Source: an uncultured Prevotella sp.
GTDB taxonomy: Bacteria > Bacteroidota > Bacteroidia > Bacteroidales > Bacteroidaceae
Assembly: GCA_902495455.1 (NCBI GenBank)
Contig: CABUXJ010000010.1
Coordinates: forward strand, 1 to 64,000
Reading direction: 5' to 3'
DNA length: 64,000 nt
Shown here: positions 18,196 through 25,921 of the stretch, piece after piece
Position numbering within the stretch: position 1 is the first letter of the stretch
How the letters are laid out: the number at the start of each line of letters is the position of its first letter
Notes under the pieces: generated by a model
What the model saw: only the letters and a program-made list of their open reading frames with translations
What the model was told of the DNA's origin: nothing
Database searches by the model: none
Translations under genes and position numbers: made by a program

Positions 18196-21100
18196 TTGCT
18201 TTCTTTTTTAGATTGGTTTGTTGAGATGTATGAGTATATTGCCGGCACGATAAACATCGTGAGAAGCGTTGATATGAACATTCCTCCCACTACGGCCGTA
18301 CCCATAGCAATACGTCCGTTGCAGCCTTCTCCGGATGCAAACATCAGAGGTAGCAGTCCAAGGATTGTCGATACGCTTGTCATGAGAATCGGGCGCAGGC
18401 GTTGTGTTGCGGCCTCATGTATCGCAGTCATCTTGTCTTCGCCGTTCTTTTGCCTCTGGTTGGCAAATTCTACTATAAGTATTCCGTTCTTAGCAACAAG
18501 TCCGATGAGCATGATGATACCGATTTGGCTGAATATGTTCATGGTCTGTCCGCCTGCAGACATGAATATCAGCGCTCCGCATATTGCCAACGGAACGGTG
18601 AGCATTATTATGAGCGGGTCCTTGAAACTTTCAAACTGTGCTGCGAGGATGAGATATATCAGCAGCAGTGCGAGGCCGAATGCGAAGAGCAGACTCGACG
18701 AGCTTTCACGGAATTCCTTGGAGTCGCCGGCAAGTGCCGTGCGGAAGGTGTCGTCGAGTGTTTCTTTGGCAATCCTGTCCATGACATCGAGTCCCTCGCC
18801 AATGGTTTTGCCGTCGGCAAGTCCGGCAGATATCGTGGCCGACACGAAGCGGTTGTAGCGGTATAGCTTCGGGGGAGCCACGTCTTCTGTAAGCTCGACA
18901 AGGTTTTCCATCTGAATCATCCTTCCGTCAGACGACCTCATGTATATGGCCTTCAGATTGTTTGGGTCGTTTCTTTGCTGCCGGTTTATCTCTCCCACGA
19001 TTTCATATTGCTTGCCGTTCATGTAGAGGTATCCCATTCTCTGTCCGCTCAGTCCGTATTGTAGTGTCTGCGCGATATCCTTGGTGCTCACACCCATCAT
19101 GTTTGCCTTCTCCCGGTTAACGCTGAGGCGTACTTCCGGCTTTGAGAATTTCAGGTCGACGTCTGCCATCTGGAATGTAGGGTCGTCGTATACCTTTGCC
19201 ATGAATTCGGGCAGCACTTTCTGCAGTTTCTCAATGTTTGTGGCTTGCAGTACGTACTGTATGGGCATTGACCCCCGCCTGCCTCCGAAAGTGCTTTGCT
19301 GCTGTACGAAAGCGCGCGCATCGGTCTTTTTGCGCACGGCCTTTGACAGCTTCTCTGCCACTTCCATCTGTGTATAGTCGCGTTCCGTAATGTTTTTGAG
19401 TGTAATCTGTATGTTGCCCACGCCTTCTCCCACGCGTGCGGTGATAAACTCGGCGTCAGGCATGAGCGTGTCTGCGAGGCGGTTTATGTCTTCCGTATAG
19501 TCACGCATATATTCGTATGTGACTCCCTCCGGTCCGGATGTTCTTATCGTTATGCTTGAGCGGTCTTCGAGAGGTGCCATTTCTGCCGGTATGCTTGTCC
19601 ACATAAGCACGCAGGCAACGAGCGCAACGCCCATTATGGCAATAGCCGTCCACCTGTGTTTCAGGAATGATGAAAGCCACTTGGAGTATATCCTGTTCAT
19701 TCCGTCGAAGAAGGGTTCCGACTTGCGGTAGAACCAGTTTTTCTGCTTGCGCCTTACAAGCAGCTTTGTGGCGAGCATAGGGGTGAATGTCAGCGCGGCG
19801 AATGATGATATTATTACCGAGCCTGCCACCACAAAGCTGAATTCCCGGAACAGACGGCCGGTGGTTCCTTCCATGAACACTATAGGGAAGAATACCGCAA
19901 CAAGTGTTATGGTTGTTGATATTACGGCAAAGAAAATCTCCTTGGCTCCTTCTATTCCCGCATCAAACGGCTTCATTCCCCGTTCGATCCTTATGTAGAT
20001 GTTTTCTGTCATCACGATGGCGTCATCCACCACAAGGCCCACCGAGAGTACTACAGCCAGCATTGACAGCACGTTTATGGAGAATCCGCATACGTACATG
20101 ATGAAGAATGCTCCGATGAGCGATACCGGTATCACGATGCAGGGTATGAGTGTGACACGCCAGTCGCGCAGGAACAGGAAGATGATGATAATCACCAGTA
20201 TGAAGGCTTCGTATACTGTAGACTCAACCTCGCTGATGGATGCGCGTATAAACTTGGTATTGTCGAAACCATAGTCGAAGTGCACGTCTTGAGGAAGGTC
20301 TTTCTTCATTTGCTCCATGCGCTTGTGTACGGCATCGGCAATGTTTATATGGTTTGCTCCCGGTTGCGGCACCACCACCACTCCGACCATCGGAATACCG
20401 TTCATCTTCATATAGCTCTTTATGTCGCGTGGGGCCAGCTCGGCACGTCCTATGTCGCTGAACCTCACTATACGCCCGTCTTGTTCCTTGATCACGAGGC
20501 TGTTGAACTCTTCCGTGGTGTGCATCTGACCCATTGTCCTGATGCTCAGTTCCGTGGTGTTTCCCTCAATCGAGCCGGAAGGCAGTTCAACGTTTTCTTT
20601 GTCAAGTGCGGTCTTTACATCCATAGGAGTTACTCCGTATCCAGACATTCTCACCGGGTCGAGCCACAGCCTCATGCAGTATCTCTTTTCTCCCCATATT
20701 GATACGCTTGATACTTCAGGTATTGTCTGCAGCTGTTCCTTTACGGTGAGGTCTGCAATCTCGCTCAGTTCCAGGAGCGAGCGCTTGTCGCTCTGCAGTG
20801 CAACCATAAGGATGGGCCGTGCATCGGCATCGGCTTTTGATACCGTTGGCGGGTCGCAGTCGCGCGGCAGCCATCTTTGGGCGCGCGACACCTTGTCGCG
20901 CACATCGTTGGCGGCTGTTTCAAGGTCGACTGAAAGTTCAAATTCCACTGTTATGCGACATGAGCCCTGCTGGCTCACGCTTGTGAGCGAGCGTATGCCG
21001 GGTATTCCGTTGATGTTTTGTTCCAACGGCTCTGTTATCTGGCTCTCAATCACATCGGCATTGGCACCGGGATAAGAGCATGACACCGATATGATGGGAT

Positions 21101-21224
21101 TGTCTACAGACGGATATTCGCGTACTCCGAGAGTGGTGTATCCGATAAATCCGAACAGCAGGATTATAAGTGTGAGTACGGTGGCCAGCACCGGACGCCG
21201 TATTGACAGTTCCGATATGTTCAT
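18192..21224 (-). CDS. RND efflux pump, inner-membrane subunit (HAE1/AcrB type)
   Basis: 1010 residues, normal for the family. The N-terminus MNISELSIRRPVLATVLTLIILLFG is the usual first helix, followed by GVREYPSVDNP and SQITEPLEQNINGIPGI. The proton-relay pair is present in GLVVDDAIVMTENI (about residue 400), which points to the hydrophobe/amphiphile (HAE1) class rather than heavy-metal pumps. Two sets of periplasmic porter domains and about twelve membrane helices can be traced; the C-terminal segment GLVAKNGILIVEFANQ is well preserved. It lies 3 bases after the adaptor gene and overlaps the tolC-like gene. Typical substrates would be drugs, detergents or bile acids, but none is indicated here. 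Confidence 0.93.
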   Translation of the reverse strand: MNISELSIRRPVLATVLTLIILLFGFIGYTTLGVREYPSVDNPIISVSCSYPGANADVIESQITEPLEQNINGIPGIRSLTSVSQQGSCRITVEFELSVDLETAANDVRDKVSRAQRWLPRDCDPPTVSKADADARPILMVALQSDKRSLLELSEIADLTVKEQLQTIPEVSSVSIWGEKRYCMRLWLDPVRMSGYGVTPMDVKTALDKENVELPSGSIEGNTTELSIRTMGQMHTTEEFNSLVIKEQDGRIVRFSDIGRAELAPRDIKSYMKMNGIPMVGVVVVPQPGANHINIADAVHKRMEQMKKDLPQDVHFDYGFDNTKFIRASISEVESTVYEAFILVIIIIFLFLRDWRVTLIPCIVIPVSLIGAFFIMYVCGFSINVLSMLAVVLSVGLVVDDAIVMTENIYIRIERGMKPFDAGIEGAKEIFFAVISTTITLVAVFFPIVFMEGTTGRLFREFSFVVAGSVIISSFAALTFTPMLATKLLVRRKQKNWFYRKSEPFFDGMNRIYSKWLSSFLKHRWTAIAIMGVALVACVLMWTSIPAEMAPLEDRSSITIRTSGPEGVTYEYMRDYTEDINRLADTLMPDAEFITARVGEGVGNIQITLKNITERDYTQMEVAEKLSKAVRKKTDARAFVQQQSTFGGRRGSMPIQYVLQATNIEKLQKVLPEFMAKVYDDPTFQMADVDLKFSKPEVRLSVNREKANMMGVSTKDIAQTLQYGLSGQRMGYLYMNGKQYEIVGEINRQQRNDPNNLKAIYMRSSDGRMIQMENLVELTEDVAPPKLYRYNRFVSATISAGLADGKTIGEGLDVMDRIAKETLDDTFRTALAGDSKEFRESSSSLLFAFGLALLLIYLILAAQFESFKDPLIIMLTVPLAICGALIFMSAGGQTMNIFSQIGIIMLIGLVAKNGILIVEFANQRQKNGEDKMTAIHEAATQRLRPILMTSVSTILGLLPLMFASGEGCNGRIAMGTAVVGGMFISTLLTMFIVPAIYSYISTNQSKKESK

Positions 21225-21227
21225 GGC

Positions 21228-22310
21228 TTATTTCTTTATGGATACGATAACTTTCTGTCCCTGTCTAAGCTGCATCGTACCGCTTGTTATCACAGTGTCG
21301 CCTATGTTGAGTCCGCGGAGCACCTGCACCTGGGCGTCTGTACGAAGGCCCTTTGTTATTTCAGCCGGTTCTGCTGTCCCGTTCTTGCAGATGAACACTT
21401 TGTCTATACCCATCTCCGATACAATGGCCTCGCTTGGCACGGCAAGCGTCCTGTCGTATTTGCGTGTGGTCAGGTTTACGTTTACGTATCGTCCGGGCAC
21501 AAGCTTGCCGTCTTTATTGGCATATAGTGCCCTGATGGTATATGTCCTTGTTTCCGGGTCTACCCTTGAGTCGGATGCGTACACTTCCGCCTTGCGTGGT
21601 GTGAGGTCGCCTTCTGCCGTGAATGTGAGCGGTGTGCCCGGTGCCAGTGTTCCGGCATACCGTTCCGGCACGCTGAATTCCACTTTCAGAGGACTCATCT
21701 TGGTAAGCGTAGCCACGGTTGTTGATGTTGTTGCGAATGCTCCGGTGCTTATTTGTCTTAGTCCGATTGTGCCGGAGAACGGTGCGCGCAGTTCTGTCTG
21801 TTCAATCTGTGCCTTCACTCCGTCAATCTCAGCTTTCAGGGCTGCAAGATTTGCCTCGGCTTCTTGAAAAGACTCCTTGCTCACGGCCTCTTTTGCAAGA
21901 AGCGCCTTGGCACGGTAGAGCCTGTCGTTCATGAGTTTCAGCTGTGCCTTTTTCTTGCGCAGTTCGGCTTGCAGCGGTGCATCGTTGATTTTTGCAAGAA
22001 GCTGTCCTTTCTCCACGTGGGCACCTTCCTTGAAGAATATTCCGGTTATTTTGCCGGATGTCTCAAACGACAGGCTCACCTCTTCATCAGGAATAAGGCT
22101 TCCGCTCACGAATATCCCGTCTGTGAGAGACTGCTCGCCCAGGACTACGGCCCTGACATTTAAAGCCTTGTCCTGTCCTTTTTTTCCTTTACCGTCTTTG
22201 GAGGCTTCTTTCAGGTCTGAATTCTCATGCGGTACAAATGTTTTTATTCCCAGTCCGGCAAGTCCTGTTACGATAATGCCGATAATTCCTATTCTTGTAT
22301 ATTTATTCAT
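21228..22310 (-). CDS. RND efflux periplasmic adaptor (membrane fusion protein)
   Basis: 360 residues. An N-terminal membrane anchor (IGIIGIIVTGLAGLGI) is followed by a beta-barrel/lipoyl half (SGSLIPDEEVSLSFETSGKITGIFF, VEKGQLLAKIND), then a helical hairpin of about 70 residues rich in K, E, A and L (about 125-190), and the second lipoyl half (LRAPFSGTIGLRQISTGAF). It links the inner-membrane pump to TolC. It is the first gene of the three-gene operon, starting after a long repeat-filled intergenic region; no clear promoter elements were recognised in front of it. Confidence 0.9.
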   Translation of the reverse strand: MNKYTRIGIIGIIVTGLAGLGIKTFVPHENSDLKEASKDGKGKKGQDKALNVRAVVLGEQSLTDGIFVSGSLIPDEEVSLSFETSGKITGIFFKEGAHVEKGQLLAKINDAPLQAELRKKKAQLKLMNDRLYRAKALLAKEAVSKESFQEAEANLAALKAEIDGVKAQIEQTELRAPFSGTIGLRQISTGAFATTSTTVATLTKMSPLKVEFSVPERYAGTLAPGTPLTFTAEGDLTPRKAEVYASDSRVDPETRTYTIRALYANKDGKLVPGRYVNVNLTTRKYDRTLAVPSEAIVSEMGIDKVFICKNGTAEPAEITKGLRTDAQVQVLRGLNIGDTVITSGTMQLRQGQKVIVSIKK

Positions 22311-22479
22311 GTTGTTTATATGTTATTTCATTGCTATATGTTTTAGTACGACTATGCTATTGTTTTTGACAGCTTTTTTATAAAAAGGCTTAATGGCAAC
22401 TTGCCGTTTAATGAATATTTAACAAAATAGAGAGTGTTGCCTAACTCACATAGATGGGTTTTATATGGACGTTATGCAT

Positions 22480-23016
22480 TATATTTTTTTACAAAATCAT
22501 GTTCATAAAAATGCTCAAAGATGTGCGTTTCCATGAGCAATAAGGGCCTTAAAGGACCCGACGGCCCCCTCCGGCTCCCCCAAGGGGGAGAGACCTGCGG
22601 CTTCAAACACCCCCGTAAGGGCCCCGCGGCTTTCAAATTTTGCAAAAGTCGGTGAGTTTTTGATGGTTGTTTTTGGACCAAAAAGCGGGTTTAGTCGAGC
22701 AACGGGGCCCCCGCGGGGTTCCAACGAGCACGCCGTCATGCTGCAACGAGGCCGCCGTTGCAATGTAATAGCAGCCCCGCGGCAGAGCAAGGAGGGCCTT
22801 GCGGGGCCCCTCCCCGGCCCTCCCCAAGGGGAGGGAGAGCTGACGCCGTTCATAAGTCATTAAGGATGAGCGTGTTGTGAAAACGATGATTTTTTTGTCG
22901 GAAAAACCGCAAGATTTTGACCTTCACGAGATTTGAAAATTTGGGAGCGAGGCGGGAAAATTTTGGAAAGTGCCTCCGGATTTCGGCCTTAAATTCAGAA
23001 TTAATTTGACAAAGGG
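22480..23016. repeat. Family G composite element, copy 1 (+ orientation)
   Basis: About 535 bases, closely similar to 47556-48085, 54163-54702 and, reversed, 62960-63503. The order of modules is: ACAAAATCATGTTC; AAAATGCTCAAAGAT; CAATAAGGGCCTTA; family B hairpin (CTCCCCCAAGGGGGAG then ACCTGCGGCTTCAAA); CAAATTTTGCAAAAGT; a hairpin-rich GCAACGGGGCCCCCGCGG block; a CCTCCCCAAGGGGAGG hairpin; GAGATTTGAAAATTTGGGAG; GAAAGTGCC; and a terminal TTAATTTGACAAAGG. No frame is conserved between copies, so it appears non-coding. Confidence 0.9.
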
Positions 23017-23061
23017 CGCTTTTTAAATTAAATGCAAAGGTCTAAGACCTGACAACCCGAG

Positions 23062-23105
23062 GGCCCCACCCCGGCCCTCCCCTTGGGGAGGGCCGGGGTG
23101 GGGCC
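23062..23105. repeat. Perfect 21-bp-arm palindrome next to the DnaA-box region
   Basis: Arms 23062-23082 and 23085-23105 are exact reverse complements around a two-base centre. They are built from the same GGCCCCACCCC/CCCTCCCC text seen at the internal hairpin of the family G element. It separates the element from the adjacent AT-rich region with DnaA-like boxes. Confidence 0.9.
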
Positions 23106-23110
23106 GGTAC

Positions 23111-23405
23111 CTGTTGATAACTCTGTTGATAACTATTTCATTATCCACACTTTTCCCGCACGCCCTTGTGGACAACGGGATATCAACATAGTTATTACAT
23201 GTTTATAATCAAGTTTTCAACAGATTGTTGATGAAAAAAGATATAAACTTATTAAATTTGCACCGAAATGGGATATTGTGGATAACTGCGTGATACGTCT
23301 CATTATCAGCAAGTAAGTATCAACAACAGATGTTGGTAACTGCTGACCACAAATTGATAACGTAACGGCCAAGAAAAAGGACGAAAAGTTATTCACGTAT
23401 CAACA
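23111..23405. other. Cluster of DnaA-box-like sites: candidate replication origin (oriC)
   Basis: An AT-rich stretch with consensus-type DnaA boxes TTATCCACA (23141-23149, plus) and the same word on the minus strand (23277-23285). Near matches are TTATTCACG (23389-23397) and TTGTGGACAA (23166-23175). TGTTGATAAC occurs twice 12 bases apart (23112, 23124); TATCAACA occurs at 23181, 23318 and 23398, with variants at 23331 and 23354. Such density of DnaA boxes plus iterated AT-rich words is typical of bacterial origins. An alternative is DnaA-dependent regulation of nadA. The role is inferred. Confidence 0.45.
23228..23260 (+). promoter_or_regulatory. Putative promoter facing nadA
   Basis: TAAATTTG at 23253-23260 fits TAnnTTTG, with TTG at 23228-23230, 22 bases upstream. 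It lies inside the DnaA-box cluster and about 207 bases ahead of nadA, so any nadA transcript from it would carry a long leader. Confidence 0.4.
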
Positions 23406-23467
23406 GCACATCATACTTAACATTCTATTTTTAAGATAAAGAAAAAGAAAATTATAATTATTATAAG

Positions 23468-24457
23468 ATGTTGAAAACCGAATGGCTCGAAAAGGGCTAC
23501 ATTGATGAGCCCGTTGCCGAAGGCACGGACTTGAAAGGCGAAATCAGACGGATGTGTCGTGAGAAGAAGGCCGTGATCATGGCCCACTACTATACGCAGG
23601 GAGAAATCCAGGACGTGGCCGACTTTGTCGGTGACTCGCTGGCGCTGGCGCGCAAGGCGGCCGAGACGGACGCACGGATCATCGTCATGTGTGGTGTCCA
23701 CTTCATGGCCGAAACGTGCAAGATACTCTCGCCGGACAAGCTCGTGCTCTGTCCCGACCTCAACGCGGGATGCTCGCTGGCCGACTCCTGCCGCGCCGAA
23801 GACCTGAAGCGTTTCAAGGAGGAGCACCCCGGCCACACCGTTGTCAGCTATGTCAACACGACGGCGGCTGTCAAGGCTCTGACCGACGTGGTCGTCACGA
23901 GCGGAAACGCGCGCAAGATTGTAGAAGCGCTGCCAGAGGACGAAAAGATCATCTTCGGGCCGGACAAGAACCTCGGCTCTTATATAAATAATGTGACAGG
24001 ACGGCAGATGTTGCTCTGGAACGGCGGATGTCATGTCCACGAGCGTTTCTCCGTGGCCGAGATACTGAAACTGAAGGCCGAGCATCCCGGAGCCAAGGTG
24101 CTGGCCCATCCGGAGTGCAAGGGCCCCGTGCTGCAGGTTGCCGACGTCGTCGGTTCGACGGCCGTGCTGCTGAAGTATGCCACGGAGAGCGACGACCGGG
24201 AATTTATCGTTGTCACCGAGTCCGGAATACTCCATGAGATGAAGCGTCAGTGTCCGGACAAGACGTTCATCCCCGTGCCCCCGGAAATCGGCGAAGGCAC
24301 GGTCGGCTGCTCCTGCAACGAGTGTGACTATATGAAGATGAATACGATGCTGAAGATATACAACACGCTTCTCCACGAGTGGCCTGCCGTCGAGGTTGAC
24401 CCGGATGTGGCCCGCGAAGCGGTCAAACCCATCACCCGGATGCTGGAGATGAGCTGA
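23468..24457 (+). CDS. nadA: Quinolinate synthase A
   Basis: 329 residues. Condenses iminoaspartate with dihydroxyacetone phosphate to quinolinate, the first committed intermediate of de novo NAD synthesis, using a [4Fe-4S] cluster. Key segments are MAHYYTQGEIQDVADFVGDSLALA (about 38-61), NAGCSLADSC (Cys102 region), NGGCHVHERF (Cys188) and GCSCNECDYMKMNT (Cys281-286). The three regions supply the three cluster ligands in this family. The start is the first ATG after the AT-rich leader and gives the usual length. No nadB or nadC is adjacent. A 29-bp inverted repeat lies downstream. Confidence 0.95.
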   Translation: MLKTEWLEKGYIDEPVAEGTDLKGEIRRMCREKKAVIMAHYYTQGEIQDVADFVGDSLALARKAAETDARIIVMCGVHFMAETCKILSPDKLVLCPDLNAGCSLADSCRAEDLKRFKEEHPGHTVVSYVNTTAAVKALTDVVVTSGNARKIVEALPEDEKIIFGPDKNLGSYINNVTGRQMLLWNGGCHVHERFSVAEILKLKAEHPGAKVLAHPECKGPVLQVADVVGSTAVLLKYATESDDREFIVVTESGILHEMKRQCPDKTFIPVPPEIGEGTVGCSCNECDYMKMNTMLKIYNTLLHEWPAVEVDPDVAREAVKPITRMLEMS

Positions 24458-24530
24458 TGGGAAAGGCTGTGCACACAGTATTTCCTTGTTTGGGTAATCG
24501 TATGAGATGGTATTACTTTATAATAAGTTT

Positions 24531-24598
24531 TTTGAACACAGAGACACGGAAACACAGAGGACAATATAACTCTGTGTCTCCGTGTCTCTGTGTTCAAA
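24531..24598. repeat. Family D inverted repeat (CTCTGTGTCTCCGTGTC)
   Basis: Arms 24531-24559 and 24570-24598 are complementary over 29 bases with one mismatch and a 10-base loop. It lies after nadA and before the GT-C gene. A half copy occurs at about 36107-36139, inside the start of the M28 lipoprotein gene. Confidence 0.9.
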
Positions 24599-24625
24599 AT
24601 ATAAACTAATTATTGCAACATACTT

Positions 24626-25843
24626 ATGCAAAATATCGCTGATAAGAAAATAGGGTATCTCGTTGCGATATATATAGTATTATTGTTGTTAGTCCTTTTC
24701 TTCTTCGGATATACACCATATCCGGATAGTGAAGGATATATATACTGTGCGCAGGAGTCTTTGCGTCATAATCAGTTTTATCCTTTCAAGGAAGGACTGT
24801 ACGAGCTGCCGTTTCTCTGGAACATAGGAGCTATAAATGCGGTGGCAGCGTCGCTATGGCTTTTCAACTCCGTCACACCGCTCCTGATCATATGTACGCT
24901 GATGAAAGGCTTCAGTCTGCTGTTGACCTATAAGATAGCCTTGACGTGTTTTGGAAAGAGGGCGGCGAGTATAGCATGTGTCTTGTATCTGCTTTATCCT
25001 GCCAATTACGGAGAGGGCACGAGTCTGCACAGTGAGGTGCCGTTTGTCTTCTTTATTCTTTCGGCCGTCTGGTCTTCGTTGAAAGGACGATACGTTCTGA
25101 GTGGGTTATTGTTTGGCTGTGCCGATTATATAAGGCCTTTTGCACTGATTTTCATTATGGCGGTGGTACTTAAAGACCTGAAAAACTACAAGGCGTACTG
25201 GAAGATGCTGGCGGTATATGTGGCTTTCATAATGTCGATAGGACTTTCCAACTACTGCAGCAAGGGAGAATTTGTATATAAGGCCAAGACCGGATGGATG
25301 GCGCTGTCACAATATCATTGGGATCATGATAGCGAGAAGACAACGCCAAACCCGCAATGTGTGACCGGAAACGATAAGCTCACTTACACGCAAAAGGATG
25401 AGTTGTGGAGAGATATGTTCTTCGATTGGCTGAAAGACAACAAGTCGGAATACGTCAGACAGCTGCCCGTTAAGGTATTCAACACGTACGTATCGGATAA
25501 CATAAGCATGTGTACTTTTCTCAGTCAGGAAGAGAAGCAATCGCAATATATGTATCAGTCTTTGTCTCTATACGCATTGATAAGGGATTTTCCACATTAT
25601 TCGGCAGTGCAGTGGCTGACGGTTGTCAATCTGTTGTTCTATTATGCCGTTATGACAATGTTCGTGTTGAGCATAAAGTACATAAAGGAACTGCGGCTGC
25701 AGTGGCTTATTATCATTCTCGGCACATTGTTCATAGCTTTTGTCGGACATGGTGAGAGCAGGTTTCATATCCCTTTTATGCCTTTTGTCATCATGGCCGT
25801 TTCTTATTATATAAGTAAGATGGGAATAATGCGCAGTGAATAG
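24626..25843 (+). CDS. Polytopic membrane protein, probable GT-C type glycosyltransferase
   Basis: 405 residues with about ten hydrophobic segments. After the first helix comes YTPYPDSEGYI, an acidic first-loop motif like that of dolichyl-/polyprenyl-phosphate sugar transferases. SLHSEVPFVFF and a late GHGESRFHIPFMPFVI are also typical of this superfamily. The inferred role is transfer of a sugar from a lipid carrier to an envelope acceptor on the outer face of the inner membrane. The catalytic aspartate assignment is by position only. The gene is visibly richer in A and T than nadA or leuS, as many surface-glycan genes are. It stands alone, ending 78 bases before the convergent PorZ-like gene. 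Confidence 0.6.
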   Translation: MQNIADKKIGYLVAIYIVLLLLVLFFFGYTPYPDSEGYIYCAQESLRHNQFYPFKEGLYELPFLWNIGAINAVAASLWLFNSVTPLLIICTLMKGFSLLLTYKIALTCFGKRAASIACVLYLLYPANYGEGTSLHSEVPFVFFILSAVWSSLKGRYVLSGLLFGCADYIRPFALIFIMAVVLKDLKNYKAYWKMLAVYVAFIMSIGLSNYCSKGEFVYKAKTGWMALSQYHWDHDSEKTTPNPQCVTGNDKLTYTQKDELWRDMFFDWLKDNKSEYVRQLPVKVFNTYVSDNISMCTFLSQEEKQSQYMYQSLSLYALIRDFPHYSAVQWLTVVNLLFYYAVMTMFVLSIKYIKELRLQWLIIILGTLFIAFVGHGESRFHIPFMPFVIMAVSYYISKMGIMRSE

Positions 25844-25921
25844 GATGCGGTCATAGAACCATTGACAGGCCTGTCGCGGTGTATGTCCGGTCTGTCCTTT
25901 TTCCATAATTGTGGTCTTTGA

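Noticed and set aside
22480..23016. Family G element as a transposon with its own transposase
   Set aside because: About 530 bases with no conserved open frame in any copy; any mobility would need an enzyme supplied from elsewhere.
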